Assembly (NCBI RefSeq): GCF_000143985.1 | Contig: NC_014364.1 | Coordinates: 1,054,001 to 1,118,000, forward strand | Source: Sediminispirochaeta smaragdinae DSM 11293 | GTDB lineage: Bacteria; Spirochaetota; Spirochaetia; DSM-16054; Sediminispirochaetaceae | Direction: 5' to 3' | Length of the DNA stretch: 64,000 nt | In this document: positions 34,405-42,935 of the stretch, piece after piece | How positions within the stretch are numbered: position 1 is the stretch's first letter | Layout of the letters: every line of letters begins with the position of its first letter | Made by a program: the position numbers and the translations under genes | The notes under the pieces: model-generated | Told to the model about the DNA's origin: nothing | Databases searched by the model: none | What the model saw: the letters and a program-made list of their open reading frames with translations, nothing else

Positions 34405-34683
34405 TTACAGCACATTGGGGATGACGATGAACCGGTCTTCCAGTTCCGGGGCATTATCCAGGAGAGAATCTGACAGATTCTCCCCGTGCACCTCGTCATT
34501 GCGGAGAATTGGCTCTTCGGAAAGAGCATGAGTGGTGGGTTCCAGTCCCTCTATGTCGACTTCTTGCATACGGGAAACATATTCCAGAAGCCTTCCGACC
34601 TCTTCGGCCAGAACGGCGGCTTCTTCCTCCCCGAGGGAGAGCCGGGCAAGGGACGCTGTTTCGTAAAGTTCCCGTGTTTCCAT
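34405..34683 (-). CDS. gatC: Asp/Glu-tRNA amidotransferase subunit C
   Basis: 92 residues, the small subunit that wraps the GatA-GatB interface. Family pattern: L-A-R-L-S-L-G-E-E-E near the N-terminus, L-L-E-Y-V-S-R-M-Q-E-V-D-I-E-G-L-E-P-T-T-H in the middle, and L-R-N-D-E-V then D-R-F-I-V-I-P-N-V-L at the end. It is the first gene of the leftward gatC-gatA-gatB-aspS-DUF1232 unit, so its promoter should lie in the 34684-34776 gap. Confidence 0.93.
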   Translation of the reverse strand: METRELYETASLARLSLGEEEAAVLAEEVGRLLEYVSRMQEVDIEGLEPTTHALSEEPILRNDEVHGENLSDSLLDNAPELEDRFIVIPNVL

Positions 34684-34777
34684 GTATCATTGTATATACT
34701 TTGATCGATGTTTCTGTCAACAGGTGCTGCCAGTGGCTTTGTGAAATAATATGCGTTTAAAATCGATTTTTATGCAT

Positions 34778-34808
34778 AAAAAATCCCCACCCGCTTGGCG
34801 GATGGGGG
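34778..34808 (-). terminator. rho-independent terminator after the UshA-like gene
   Basis: On the minus strand CCCCCATCCGC pairs with GCGGGTGGGG around a three-base loop and is followed by ATTTTTT. It lies 26 bases beyond the stop of the leftward lipoprotein gene. Confidence 0.9.
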
Positions 34809-34834
34809 GCTATTACTAAGACGCAAAAGCAGCG

Positions 34835-36433
34835 CTACTTGATAATCTTCACGCGGCCGGCAATTTCCGGGACTATCGCTCCGTCGAGCTGCTGAATATA
34901 TTCGATGGTTGCGTCTCTCTGGAACATCGAGGTGTCGTAGCCTTGGGAGGCATTCTTGAAGACCACATAGCCGTCTCCTCCCGTTGCCATGTAACTGTTG
35001 GTCGCGATCTTGTAGGTGGCGTTCGGATCGAGGGGCTTTCCTCCTATCAGGAGATCTTTCACCTCACCTGCTGCAAGATCAATGGTATAGCTAATGCCGT
35101 CGGATACCTGGGGGTATGCTCCCGCTCCGACAACCGTGGGGATGTAATCGAAGAGGCCCTTGAGATCGCTACCCTTCATGGTGATCACATAAACCGAGTT
35201 GTCGAAGGGAAGAATCTGGTAGATGGTCTTTTTCGTTATGGTTCCTGTGGGAAGGGTTTCCCTGATGCCTCCACCGTTATTGATGGCAAAATCGACATCG
35301 AGGTTCATCTTTTCGGCGTACCATTTCATGGAATCGGCAACCAGGTCACCCAAGGCTGTTTCTTCCTGTCTTACCGTCTCGTTGGGGAAGACATCCGCCG
35401 CTGTTCCGATCTCTTCGGCAAGGGCGGCTTCAACCTTATCCGCATAGGGGGTAAGCATGGCCAGGAGCTGCGCATCCTCGGGGATCTCCTTGTCCACATA
35501 GTGGAATACCGAGCTGCCGTCCGCCTTTTTCTCCCGTGTCTTCAGATTGATGGGCACCGGTTTCCAGGAGAAGTCGACGATTTTCATGTTCTGGATCTTG
35601 ATGTCGGCTCTTCCGACGTAAAGCCCCCACTGCTTTGCCGAAACGATATAGGTTCCGTTCTCTACCATGGGCTTTTCAAGAAAGGTGTGGCTGTGACCGT
35701 CGATGATCATATCGATGCCATCCACATTCCTGGCAAGCCAGCGGCTACCCAGGCCTTCTCTGCCGTCATCATAGATCCCCATGTGGACCAGGGCGATGAC
35801 GATATCGGCCTTTTTCTTCAGCTCGGGAACCAGAGCCTTTGCCGTTTCAACCTCGTCTTCGAAGGTGAGATCGGCCACGATCTGCGGATTTCCAATGGTT
35901 GCGGTTTCCTTTGTGGTGAGACCGAAGATGGCAACCTTGAAGCCGTCGTATTCCTTGATGATGTAGGGAGTGGCGATAAGCTTACCATTGGCATCTCTTA
36001 TGTTTGCCGAAAGGAAGGGGAAGTTCGACTCTTCCATCTGGGCGGCAAGGACCTCTTTCGGATTGTCGAACTCATGGTTTCCGAGGGTCATTGCATCGTA
36101 GCCGATGTAACTGTAGCCGATAAAATCGGGTTCGGCGTTAAAAAAATTCGACTCGGGCATACCGGTGTTCACATCCCCGGCATCCAGTACCAGTAGATTC
36201 GGCACCTCCTGACGAACCTGCTTGACATAGGTCGCCCGTGCCGGAAGCCCTCCGTTATCCGGAGCAGGGTAGTCGTAGAATTTCAGGACGTGACCGTGGT
36301 GGTCGTTGGTGTGCAGCACCGTAAGGTCGTACACCGTCTCGGGTGACTTTTGGACGTAAGTCCCCCCGGCGCAGGATGAAAGCAGCACCGCAACAGACAC
36401 CAGAAGCAGGAGCAATGTCTTTCGTTTTCGCAT
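34835..36433 (-). CDS. UshA-like 5'-nucleotidase/metallophosphoesterase lipoprotein
   Basis: 532 residues from the ATG at 36433 with GGAGG about 8 bases upstream (an earlier ATG at 36448 overlaps that site). Signal peptide with lipobox L-L-S-S-C gives a lipid-anchored periplasmic protein. Metallophosphoesterase motifs: V-L-H-T-N-D-H-H-G-H, then D-A-G-D-V-N-T-G, L-G-N-H-E-F-D and D-G-H-S-H-T. The C-terminal 5'-nucleotidase domain has INNGGGIRETLP and ATNSYMATGGDGY. It probably dephosphorylates extracellular nucleotides or cyclic nucleotides. Monocistronic. Confidence 0.9.
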   Translation of the reverse strand: MRKRKTLLLLLVSVAVLLSSCAGGTYVQKSPETVYDLTVLHTNDHHGHVLKFYDYPAPDNGGLPARATYVKQVRQEVPNLLVLDAGDVNTGMPESNFFNAEPDFIGYSYIGYDAMTLGNHEFDNPKEVLAAQMEESNFPFLSANIRDANGKLIATPYIIKEYDGFKVAIFGLTTKETATIGNPQIVADLTFEDEVETAKALVPELKKKADIVIALVHMGIYDDGREGLGSRWLARNVDGIDMIIDGHSHTFLEKPMVENGTYIVSAKQWGLYVGRADIKIQNMKIVDFSWKPVPINLKTREKKADGSSVFHYVDKEIPEDAQLLAMLTPYADKVEAALAEEIGTAADVFPNETVRQEETALGDLVADSMKWYAEKMNLDVDFAINNGGGIRETLPTGTITKKTIYQILPFDNSVYVITMKGSDLKGLFDYIPTVVGAGAYPQVSDGISYTIDLAAGEVKDLLIGGKPLDPNATYKIATNSYMATGGDGYVVFKNASQGYDTSMFQRDATIEYIQQLDGAIVPEIAGRVKIIK

Positions 36434-36654
36434 CTTGATATCCTCCATAAAACTTGATTCTTTGATCCTTATGTTACTCTCGTAGAAGTAAAAATCAAGG
36501 CTTTTATGAAGACTTTGTTAGAAATGCATGAAATCTTCAACGCCGCAGAAAATATTCATACATGTTGCTGTTTTTTCGACGACGGGGTCGACAGCCTCCA
36601 CTTTCGGATGTGCAAAAGCATGATATATCGAATATGTACGCTTTTCTTTTGCGG

Positions 36655-36800
36655 CAGGGATTGGAGCGGAAACCCTGGAGCCCCGCGGGGACGAGGAGGG
36701 CGATCGGGAGTGAGCCCGTGCCCGAGTCCCGGAAACGCGGGGCGAAGCGTTGGAGCGCAAAGCCCGGTCCGAGCGATAGCGAGGAGCCGCCCCGAAAAAA
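36655..36800. repeat. GC-rich repeat-like intergenic stretch
   Basis: The 475-base gap between the UshA-like gene (36433) and hcp (36909) holds no convincing gene. Within it, 36655-36800 is abruptly GC- and purine-rich, contains the palindrome CCCCGCGGGG (36681-36690), and two near-identical 16-mers GGAGCGGAAACCCTGG (36663) and GGAGCGCAAAGCCCGG (36752), 89 bases apart. The composition differs sharply from flanking A/T-rich sequence. I read it as a copy or remnant of a dispersed intergenic repeat, or a structured RNA after hcp; neither is proven. Confidence 0.55.
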
Positions 36801-36908
36801 AAACGAAGCGGCTTATCTACTGTTCAGAATCCTGGTGGTCGAAGGACTGCAACTCCTTTTTCAGAAGTCAATTGAGAACACTATCATGGGAGAAAGCAGG
36901 CACCGACT

Positions 36909-38525
36909 TTAGGTTCCCGCCATAATGGCTGGAAGATCGGATTGGACATCTGCAATCGGTTTTATGTCGAAGTTTTTCACCAGTATGCTTGCGACATTCG
37001 GGCTCAGAAAGGCGGGAAGCGTCGGCCCCAGGCGTATGCCTTTGAAGCCGAGGTAAAGCAGTCCGAGCAAAACGGCTACGGCTTTCTGTTCATACCAGGC
37101 AAGATCAAAGCTGATGGGAAGCTGGTTGAGGTCCTCCAGTCCGAAGGCTTCTTTCAGCTTCAGTGCGATGATTGCAAGGCTGTAGGAGTCGTTGCACTGG
37201 CCTGCGTCCAGGACCCTGGGGATGCCATCGATATCTCCAAGATTCAGTTTCAGGTAGCGGTATTTTGCACAGCCGGCCGTGAGGATAACGGCGTTGTCGG
37301 GAAGGGCCTCGGCCAGTTCGGTAAAGTATGATCTGCCCTTTTGCCGTCCGTCGCAGCCTGCCATGACCACAAAGCGGCCTATGGCCCCCCTTTTGACCGC
37401 GTCGACGATCTTATCGGCCAGCGCAAGGGTCTGGGCATGGGCAAAGCCGCCGGTGATGCTTCCGGTTTCCAGCTCTGTCGGAGGAGGACAACTTTTGGCC
37501 TGTTCTATGATGGAGGAGAAGTCTTTCCGCCCGCCTTTTTCTCTGTCGGGGATGTGGCGCACGCCCGGGTAGCCTGCCATCCCTGTTGTGTAGATACGAT
37601 CTTTGTAGCTTTCTTTGACCGGGATGATGCAGTTTGTGGTCATCAGAATAGGGCCGTTGAAGGATTCGAATTCCTTATTTTGATGCCACCAGCTGCCGCC
37701 GTAGTTGCCTGCAAAGTGTGCGTATGCCCGAAAGGCCGGATAGTAGTGTGCGGGCAGCATTTCACTGTGGGTATAGATGTCGACGCCGCTGCCTTCGCTT
37801 TGCTGCAACAGCTCTTCCAGGTCTTTCAGGTCGTGGCCGGATATGAGGATACCGGGATTGTTCCGTACGCCGATATCGACCTGAGTGATCTCCGGGTTTC
37901 CATAGGTCGAAGTATTTGCTTTGTCCAGAAGTTCCATCGCCTTGACCGCTGCTTTACCGGTTGCCATGACAAGGTCGATAAGCTTTTCCTGGTCCCGTTC
38001 CACGGCGAGGTCTGCAAGCAGGGAGATGATCGTGTGGTAGTGTTCTGTATCTTCCACTCCGAGAACGGCCGCGTGGTCGGTATAGGCCGCGATTCCCTTG
38101 AGGCCGTAGATTGCCAGTTCCCGGAGGGACCGTACATCCTCATTCTCTTCTTCGAGGATACCGGAGCCGGGGTGGGGCATATCGGCGGCATAACGTGCGC
38201 AAGCCGGAGCCTTGGTAAAGGTGGCATCGTCAAGGCCTTTCTGTAATTTCTCCAGCCTTCCGCAGCTTTCTTCGAGCAGGACAGATATCCTGTTGTCGTC
38301 GAAATTGGCGTTGGTGATGGTGGCAAAAAGCGAGCGTACCGTAAAGAGGCCGAGATCAGGCTGAAGCTTTTCCCAGTGGCCGAGTTTTTTCGCACACCAT
38401 GCGCAGCCTTTTAGTGAATAGATGAGAAGGTCCTGAAGATCGGCCGTCGATCCCTGCTTTCCGCAAACACCGCGAACCGTACATCCCTTGTTCCCTGCGG
38501 TTTCCTGGCATTGAAAACAAAACAT
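36909..38525 (-). CDS. hcp: hybrid cluster protein (hydroxylamine reductase/NO-related)
   Basis: 538 residues. The N-terminal iron-sulfur ligands are C3-x2-C6-x8-C15-x5-C21 ([11 protein letters not shown], then GVCGK). Hybrid-cluster ligand regions include [19 protein letters not shown], then [23 protein letters not shown] and [10 protein letters not shown]. The protein reduces hydroxylamine in vitro and is linked to nitric oxide stress. It is divergent from a Crp/Fnr regulator, with a perfect palindrome between them. GGAGG lies 7 bases upstream of the start. Confidence 0.95.
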   Translation of the reverse strand: MFCFQCQETAGNKGCTVRGVCGKQGSTADLQDLLIYSLKGCAWCAKKLGHWEKLQPDLGLFTVRSLFATITNANFDDNRISVLLEESCGRLEKLQKGLDDATFTKAPACARYAADMPHPGSGILEEENEDVRSLRELAIYGLKGIAAYTDHAAVLGVEDTEHYHTIISLLADLAVERDQEKLIDLVMATGKAAVKAMELLDKANTSTYGNPEITQVDIGVRNNPGILISGHDLKDLEELLQQSEGSGVDIYTHSEMLPAHYYPAFRAYAHFAGNYGGSWWHQNKEFESFNGPILMTTNCIIPVKESYKDRIYTTGMAGYPGVRHIPDREKGGRKDFSSIIEQAKSCPPPTELETGSITGGFAHAQTLALADKIVDAVKRGAIGRFVVMAGCDGRQKGRSYFTELAEALPDNAVILTAGCAKYRYLKLNLGDIDGIPRVLDAGQCNDSYSLAIIALKLKEAFGLEDLNQLPISFDLAWYEQKAVAVLLGLLYLGFKGIRLGPTLPAFLSPNVASILVKNFDIKPIADVQSDLPAIMAGT

Positions 38526-38587
38526 ACTACACCTCCGTTTGAGTTTTGGTATGGTACTAAGTCTTATGGATCAGAAAAAAAAGTGCA

Positions 38588-38601
38588 GTACCATATGGTA
38601 C
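38588..38601. promoter_or_regulatory. 14-bp palindrome, probable operator of the Crp/Fnr regulator
   Basis: GTACCATATGGTAC is a perfect palindrome in the gap between hcp and the divergent Crp/Fnr gene; a partial copy (TATGGTAC) lies at 38550-38556. Its GTA-n-C-4-G-n-TAC layout resembles published HcpR-type boxes (GTAAC-n4-GTTAC). Position suits control of both genes. Confidence 0.68.
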
Positions 38602-38630
38602 GGATCTCTATGGTCGGCTATAGTGTCGTA

Positions 38631-39329
38631 ATGGAAGCGTGGATGCGATCGACCCTTAAGCGGTGTCCGCTCTTTCGCGGACTTTCAAACGACCGCTTTG
38701 ATCAAATCTCCGGATTGCTCTCTGTCGGCGTGCACTCTTTTCATGCAGGTTCTCAGGTGGCCTTTCGAGGAGATGCCTATGAAGATCTATTAATTATTCT
38801 CTCAGGTTATCTCAACGGTGAGTTCCGTGACTATTCGGGAAAGGTCCTGAAGGTCGAAACGCTCCATGCGCCTGATACGGTAGCGTCGGCGGTGCTGTTT
38901 GCTCCCGAGAACGTCTTGCCGGTGGATCTTGTTGCGGTCAGCGATGTGGATCTTATATCGCTTTCCCGCAGAGTGGTCCTTACTTTGTTCCATAAGGAGG
39001 AACAGATCCTTCTGAACTATCTTTCCGACAACGGCCAGAAATTGACCCTTCTTGCCGAGAAGCTGCGATTCATTCAGTTTTCAACCATAAAGGAAAAGAT
39101 TGCAAACTATCTTCTCGATCTGTCGAAGAGTCAGGGTACGGAGACTCCCGAGCTTCGGATTACGAAAGAGAAACTTGCCGAGGTGTTCGGTGTAACCAGG
39201 CCCTCTCTTTCCCGGGGATTCCAGCAGCTTTGTGATGCCGGTGTTATCTGCCAGGAAGGAAGCCTTATCCGCCTTTTACAAAGGCGTGAGCTTGAATTTC
39301 TTGTACACAAAGAGGAAAAGCAACGATGA
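38631..39329 (+). CDS. Crp/Fnr-family regulator, HcpR-like by context
   Basis: About 232 residues from the ATG at 38631; 38643 (GGAAG upstream) is an equally plausible start, and the frame reaches back to 38511. N-terminal cyclic-nucleotide-binding-like beta roll begins L-K-R-C-P-L-F-R-G-L; a long dimer helix follows; C-terminal helix-turn-helix is LAEVFGVTRPSLSRGFQQLCDAGVI. There is no Fnr-type Cys cluster, so no direct 4Fe-4S sensing. Divergence from hcp is the classic arrangement for HcpR, a nitrosative stress regulator. It overlaps alr by 4 bases. Confidence 0.85.
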   Translation: MEAWMRSTLKRCPLFRGLSNDRFDQISGLLSVGVHSFHAGSQVAFRGDAYEDLLIILSGYLNGEFRDYSGKVLKVETLHAPDTVASAVLFAPENVLPVDLVAVSDVDLISLSRRVVLTLFHKEEQILLNYLSDNGQKLTLLAEKLRFIQFSTIKEKIANYLLDLSKSQGTETPELRITKEKLAEVFGVTRPSLSRGFQQLCDAGVICQEGSLIRLLQRRELEFLVHKEEKQR

Positions 39330-40534
39330 ACAACAGTGAAAACAACCATCCCCTACGAAGAACCCAGGCAGAAGTCGACCTCGATCTTCTTTCGAAAAAT
39401 ATTCGTACCCTCTGGAACCGTTCCGGTTGTGAGGGCTACCTTCTCCTTTTGAAGGCCAATGCCTATGGCCACGGCTCCATCGCCTGCGCAAAGATGGCGG
39501 AAGAGCTCGGTGTCACCTTTGGCGGTGTGGCCGCCTATCAGGAGGTGCGTTTCCTGAGAAGTGCAGGGGTCCGGCTTCCTCTTTTGTTACTTGAAGATCT
39601 TTTCGATGATGAAATTGCCCCGGCCTTTGACGCGGATGTAAGCTTTTCGGTCTCGTCACTTGCCTATGCCGAAAAGGTGGCAAGGGTTGCAGAAAAGGCG
39701 GGAAAGGTCGGAAAGGTCCACCTCAATGTGGATACGGGTATGGGACGGCTTGGCTGTTTTCCCGATGAGTTGATGAAGGTTGCCGGGTACGTACATCATA
39801 GCCGGTGGCTCGCTCTGGAGGGGCTCTTTTCCCACTTTCCTTCCTCGGATGAGGGAGACCTTTCCGTTCCGACGGCACAGATAGAGCTATTTTCGCGTCT
39901 CGACAGGGAGCTTGAGGCAGCAGGTATCAGGCCGAAATGGCGGCACTTTGCCAACAGCGGTGCTGTTATCGATTTCCCTGCGGCCTCCTCCTTTGATATG
40001 ATCCGGCCCGGTGTCTCTTCCTTCGGTATCTATCCCAGCAAAGAGGTTACCCATGACGTAGGGCTGTTTCGGGTCTTGTCGCTCAAAAGTGCGATCTTGT
40101 CCATACGGACCTTCCCGAAGGGTGCAAAGATCGGCTACGGTTCGACCTTTGTGACCGAACGGGAAAGCCGCATCGCCGTTGTTCCCATCGGTTATGGTGA
40201 CGGCTACGTCAGGGCTTTTTCGAACAATAGCGATGTTCTTGTTCATGGGCGTCGGGTTCCCGTGGTCGGTCGAATTTCTATGGATATGATTACCGTTGAT
40301 CTTACGGATCTTCCCGAGTCGGTCGCTACTGGGGATGAGGCTGTTTTGGTGGGAGAACAGGCCTGGGAGGATAGAAGCGGTGAGATCGATGCCGAAGACC
40401 TTGCTGCGCGGATCGGGACAATCAGCTATGAGGTGACCTGTCTCCTCACCGCCAGGGTACCCCGCGTCTTTTTCAGAGATGGCAAGGCCGTGGCGGTGCA
40501 GGAGATGTCGGAACACTTTTACCGGGAGTACTAA
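39326..40534 (+). CDS. alr: alanine racemase
   Basis: 402 residues, fold-type III PLP enzyme interconverting L- and D-alanine for peptidoglycan. PLP lysine K43 in L-L-K-A-N-A-Y-G-H-G; then NVDTGMGRLGC, the catalytic Tyr in K-I-G-Y-G-S-T-F, and the GYGDGYVRAF and RISMDMITVDL blocks. Length is slightly above the usual 360-390. The start overlaps the Crp/Fnr stop (ATGA), an odd translational coupling of a cell-wall enzyme to a stress regulator. Its 3' end overlaps the convergent dehydrogenase by 4 bases. Confidence 0.93.
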   Translation: MNNSENNHPLRRTQAEVDLDLLSKNIRTLWNRSGCEGYLLLLKANAYGHGSIACAKMAEELGVTFGGVAAYQEVRFLRSAGVRLPLLLLEDLFDDEIAPAFDADVSFSVSSLAYAEKVARVAEKAGKVGKVHLNVDTGMGRLGCFPDELMKVAGYVHHSRWLALEGLFSHFPSSDEGDLSVPTAQIELFSRLDRELEAAGIRPKWRHFANSGAVIDFPAASSFDMIRPGVSSFGIYPSKEVTHDVGLFRVLSLKSAILSIRTFPKGAKIGYGSTFVTERESRIAVVPIGYGDGYVRAFSNNSDVLVHGRRVPVVGRISMDMITVDLTDLPESVATGDEAVLVGEQAWEDRSGEIDAEDLAARIGTISYEVTCLLTARVPRVFFRDGKAVAVQEMSEHFYREY

Positions 40535-41412
40535 GCCTCTATCCCGTTCAGCCTCTCGAATACTTTATACAGCCCCTGGGTTCCCAGTTCATCGTAACCG
40601 CATGCCGAGGCCGCAATGTAGAATTGATGGGCGAGGCTCAGCCCCGGGAGGGATAGTTTCATCCTTTTCGCCTCTTGAAGGGCAATTCCCATATCCTTAA
40701 TGAAGTGCTTGATGAAAAAACCGGGATCGAAGTTACCCTTTGCGATGCGCCGCCCGAGGTTGTTGATCGACCATGATCCTGCGGCCCCCTTGCCGATAAC
40801 GTCGATGACCTCGTTCATATCCATGCCCGCACGCCAGGCGTAGAGCAGGGACTCGACGGTGCCGATCATCGTGGTGGCGATGAGGATCTGGTTGCTCATT
40901 TTGGTATGCTGCCCTTTCCCCGGACCGCCCATACGGGCGATATTTTCTCCCAGCACCTCAAAGTAGGGGAGAACCTTTTCAAAGGCTTCCTTTTCACCCC
41001 CGACCATGATGGCAAGCTTGCCGTCCCTGGCCCCGATATCGCCACCGGAAACGGGAGCATCCAGTACGGCTATACCGCGTTTCTTCCCTTCTTCGGCGAT
41101 TCTCTCGGCGAGAGACGGCTCCGAGGTGGTCATGTCCACTGCAATGCTGCCTTGCTTCGCGCCGGCAAAGATACCCTTTTCTCCAAGGTAGACATCCTCA
41201 ACATCGGCCGGATAACCGACGATGGAGAAGGTGATTTCCGATTCGGCGGCCGCGGCAGCAGGGGTTTCGGCCCAATGGGCGCCTGCTTCCAGGAGTTCCC
41301 TGGCTCGCTCTTTTGTACGGGTATAGACGGTGAGGCTGTGCCCTGCCTCTATCAGGTTGGCACACATATTCTTACCCATTACTCCGGTGCCGATCCATCC
41401 AAGTTTTGCCAT
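40531..41412 (-). CDS. 3-hydroxyisobutyrate dehydrogenase-family beta-hydroxyacid dehydrogenase
   Basis: 293 residues. N-terminal Rossmann motif G-W-I-G-T-G-V-M-G, the substrate-binding block D-A-P-V-S-G-G-D-I-G-A-R-D-G, and the catalytic Lys in G-K-G-Q-H-T-K-M-S-N-Q. The family includes 3-hydroxyisobutyrate, tartronate semialdehyde and gamma-hydroxybutyrate/glyoxylate reductases; sequence alone does not separate them for me. GAGGAGGAG precedes the ATG. It overlaps the creD 3' end by 34 bases, so the two are probably co-transcribed. Confidence 0.88.
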   Translation of the reverse strand: MAKLGWIGTGVMGKNMCANLIEAGHSLTVYTRTKERARELLEAGAHWAETPAAAAAESEITFSIVGYPADVEDVYLGEKGIFAGAKQGSIAVDMTTSEPSLAERIAEEGKKRGIAVLDAPVSGGDIGARDGKLAIMVGGEKEAFEKVLPYFEVLGENIARMGGPGKGQHTKMSNQILIATTMIGTVESLLYAWRAGMDMNEVIDVIGKGAAGSWSINNLGRRIAKGNFDPGFFIKHFIKDMGIALQEAKRMKLSLPGLSLAHQFYIAASACGYDELGTQGLYKVFERLNGIEA

Positions 41413-42779
41413 TTGCTCCTCCTCCTTTTTCCTCTATCTACCATACGCCCGGCGGCCTCTCTATTCAAGGGGGTGTCGTACCAGGAGACATTGCGGGTGA
41501 GGAACATGATGAGGGCAAGGGCGATGAAGAGGCCTATGGAACCGAGGAGGAGCGCGTAGTCCTCGGAGGTTAAGACCACCATGAGATATGCATAGGCGAT
41601 GATGATTATCCCTCCAAGGGTGATCCCTGATGTTTTGCTGCCGAGCACCGCCGATGCATAGGCTGCAATAAGAAGAGAGCCACCCAAAGCCGCAAGCATA
41701 TATGCCGTGAAAAAGGGGATATGTTCGGAGAGGCTCAAAAGGAGAAGATAAAAGACGATATCCGCACAACCGGTAAGAAGATACTGCACGGGATGAACGG
41801 CTTCTCCCTTTACGGCTTCAAACACGAAAAAGGCAGCGAAGGGCACAATGAGAAAGAGCCAGGCATATGTTACCGATCGTTCGTTCTTGGGATACGGATC
41901 ATCCGGGTTGAGAAATTTCACGCCGAAGCCCTCAATGTCTATCTCTTCCGAGCGCAGATCGGAGATGAAACCAAAGTGCGGCAGGTTTCTGCTCAGGTGG
42001 CTGATGCTCCACAAGGCGGAAAACCCCGGTTCAGCATCCCCTCCGTCGTGTCGGACCGGCAAGGCTGATCCGAAGAAGCTGGGATTCTCCCAGTCCGAAC
42101 GCATAGCAACCTCGGTTTGCCGGGCAACGGGGAGGATGCTGATGCTCTGGCCTCCTCCGATACGAAGCCTGAAACGGTAGGGCATGGAATCTTTCAGGGC
42201 CTTGACTGTGAGCCCTACCGGGGCCGTAATCCTGTTTCCCTGGAGAAGGATATCGGTACCCATCGGCTCCAATGTCAGTTTGGTATCCCCGAACATGGCT
42301 TCGTCGATTGCCCTGATACCGCTAAGCTCTCCCAGACTCAGACCTATGCGGATTCCTTCCTCGTCGATGGTGTAACCGGAAAGTCGTTCGTTCAGCTCCT
42401 CCAGCCGAAAGCTTCCCTCCAGCAGGATCGATGCATTGTATACCGGAACAGAGAAGATACCCCGGCTGCGTTTCTCTGTTTCCGCATGGATATCCACATT
42501 CAGGCTGTCCGGAAAAAAGAGGGCGGTGCGCTCGATCTTCTGCTGAACAGGCTTTCCTTCTACACTCCGTGTCTCTTCGAACCGGTAGACGGGGATTAGG
42601 AGATAGGGTCCGCTTATGGTGCTTCTTCCTCCCCAGGAATCGATCACGTCCTCCGCCGCTTCCCGACTGCGGGACTCACGTTCCTTGACGATTTGCCGGA
42701 CCATTCTCAAGGGAATGGCAAAAAGTATGAGGAGAATAAGAATGACAATCAACTTTACTCCATATCTTCCTGCTTTCAT
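41379..42779 (-). CDS. creD: CreD-family inner-membrane protein
   Basis: 466 residues from the ATG at 42779, with AAAGGAG nine bases upstream; the TTG-started extension to 42863 is not family sequence. One N-terminal membrane segment (about 7-26) is followed by a large periplasmic domain with S-G-P-Y-L-L-I-P-V-Y, then about five C-terminal membrane segments beginning near residue 300 (PFAAFFVFEAVKGEAVHPVQYLLTG is the family hallmark region). CreD is an envelope-stress protein of unclear biochemistry. It is divergent from a two-component system, mirroring CreBCD. Confidence 0.9.
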   Translation of the reverse strand: MKAGRYGVKLIVILILLILFAIPLRMVRQIVKERESRSREAAEDVIDSWGGRSTISGPYLLIPVYRFEETRSVEGKPVQQKIERTALFFPDSLNVDIHAETEKRSRGIFSVPVYNASILLEGSFRLEELNERLSGYTIDEEGIRIGLSLGELSGIRAIDEAMFGDTKLTLEPMGTDILLQGNRITAPVGLTVKALKDSMPYRFRLRIGGGQSISILPVARQTEVAMRSDWENPSFFGSALPVRHDGGDAEPGFSALWSISHLSRNLPHFGFISDLRSEEIDIEGFGVKFLNPDDPYPKNERSVTYAWLFLIVPFAAFFVFEAVKGEAVHPVQYLLTGCADIVFYLLLLSLSEHIPFFTAYMLAALGGSLLIAAYASAVLGSKTSGITLGGIIIIAYAYLMVVLTSEDYALLLGSIGLFIALALIMFLTRNVSWYDTPLNREAAGRMVDRGKRRRSKWQNLDGSAPE

Positions 42780-42935
42780 CTTTTCATACTCCTTTCGTAT
42801 GGTGTTGTACGTGGGAGGATTCTCGGGGATGAGCGTGGCAAAAATGGGGCGTACATGTGGCAATAGTGTGGCAAACTCCTTTTTCCTTGAGGGTTGAGTT
42901 GACCTTGAGGCGGCAATCTGCCTTAATAATCAACG

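Noticed and set aside
34293-34529. 78-residue open frame in the gatC-gatA gap
   Set aside because: Half of it shadows gatC in another frame; no start signal. The gap is explained by a small hairpin and leader.
34943-36196. 417-residue open frame antisense to the UshA-like gene
   Set aside because: No start signal and no recognisable protein; the sense frame has lipobox and phosphoesterase motifs.
36506-36925. 139-residue open frame over the GC-rich intergenic stretch
   Set aside because: No ribosome binding site, low-complexity translation, runs into hcp on the other strand. Treated as a repeat-like region instead.
37341-38246. 301-residue open frame antisense to hcp
   Set aside because: Cys and aromatic-rich nonsense-like translation opposite a complete hybrid cluster protein.
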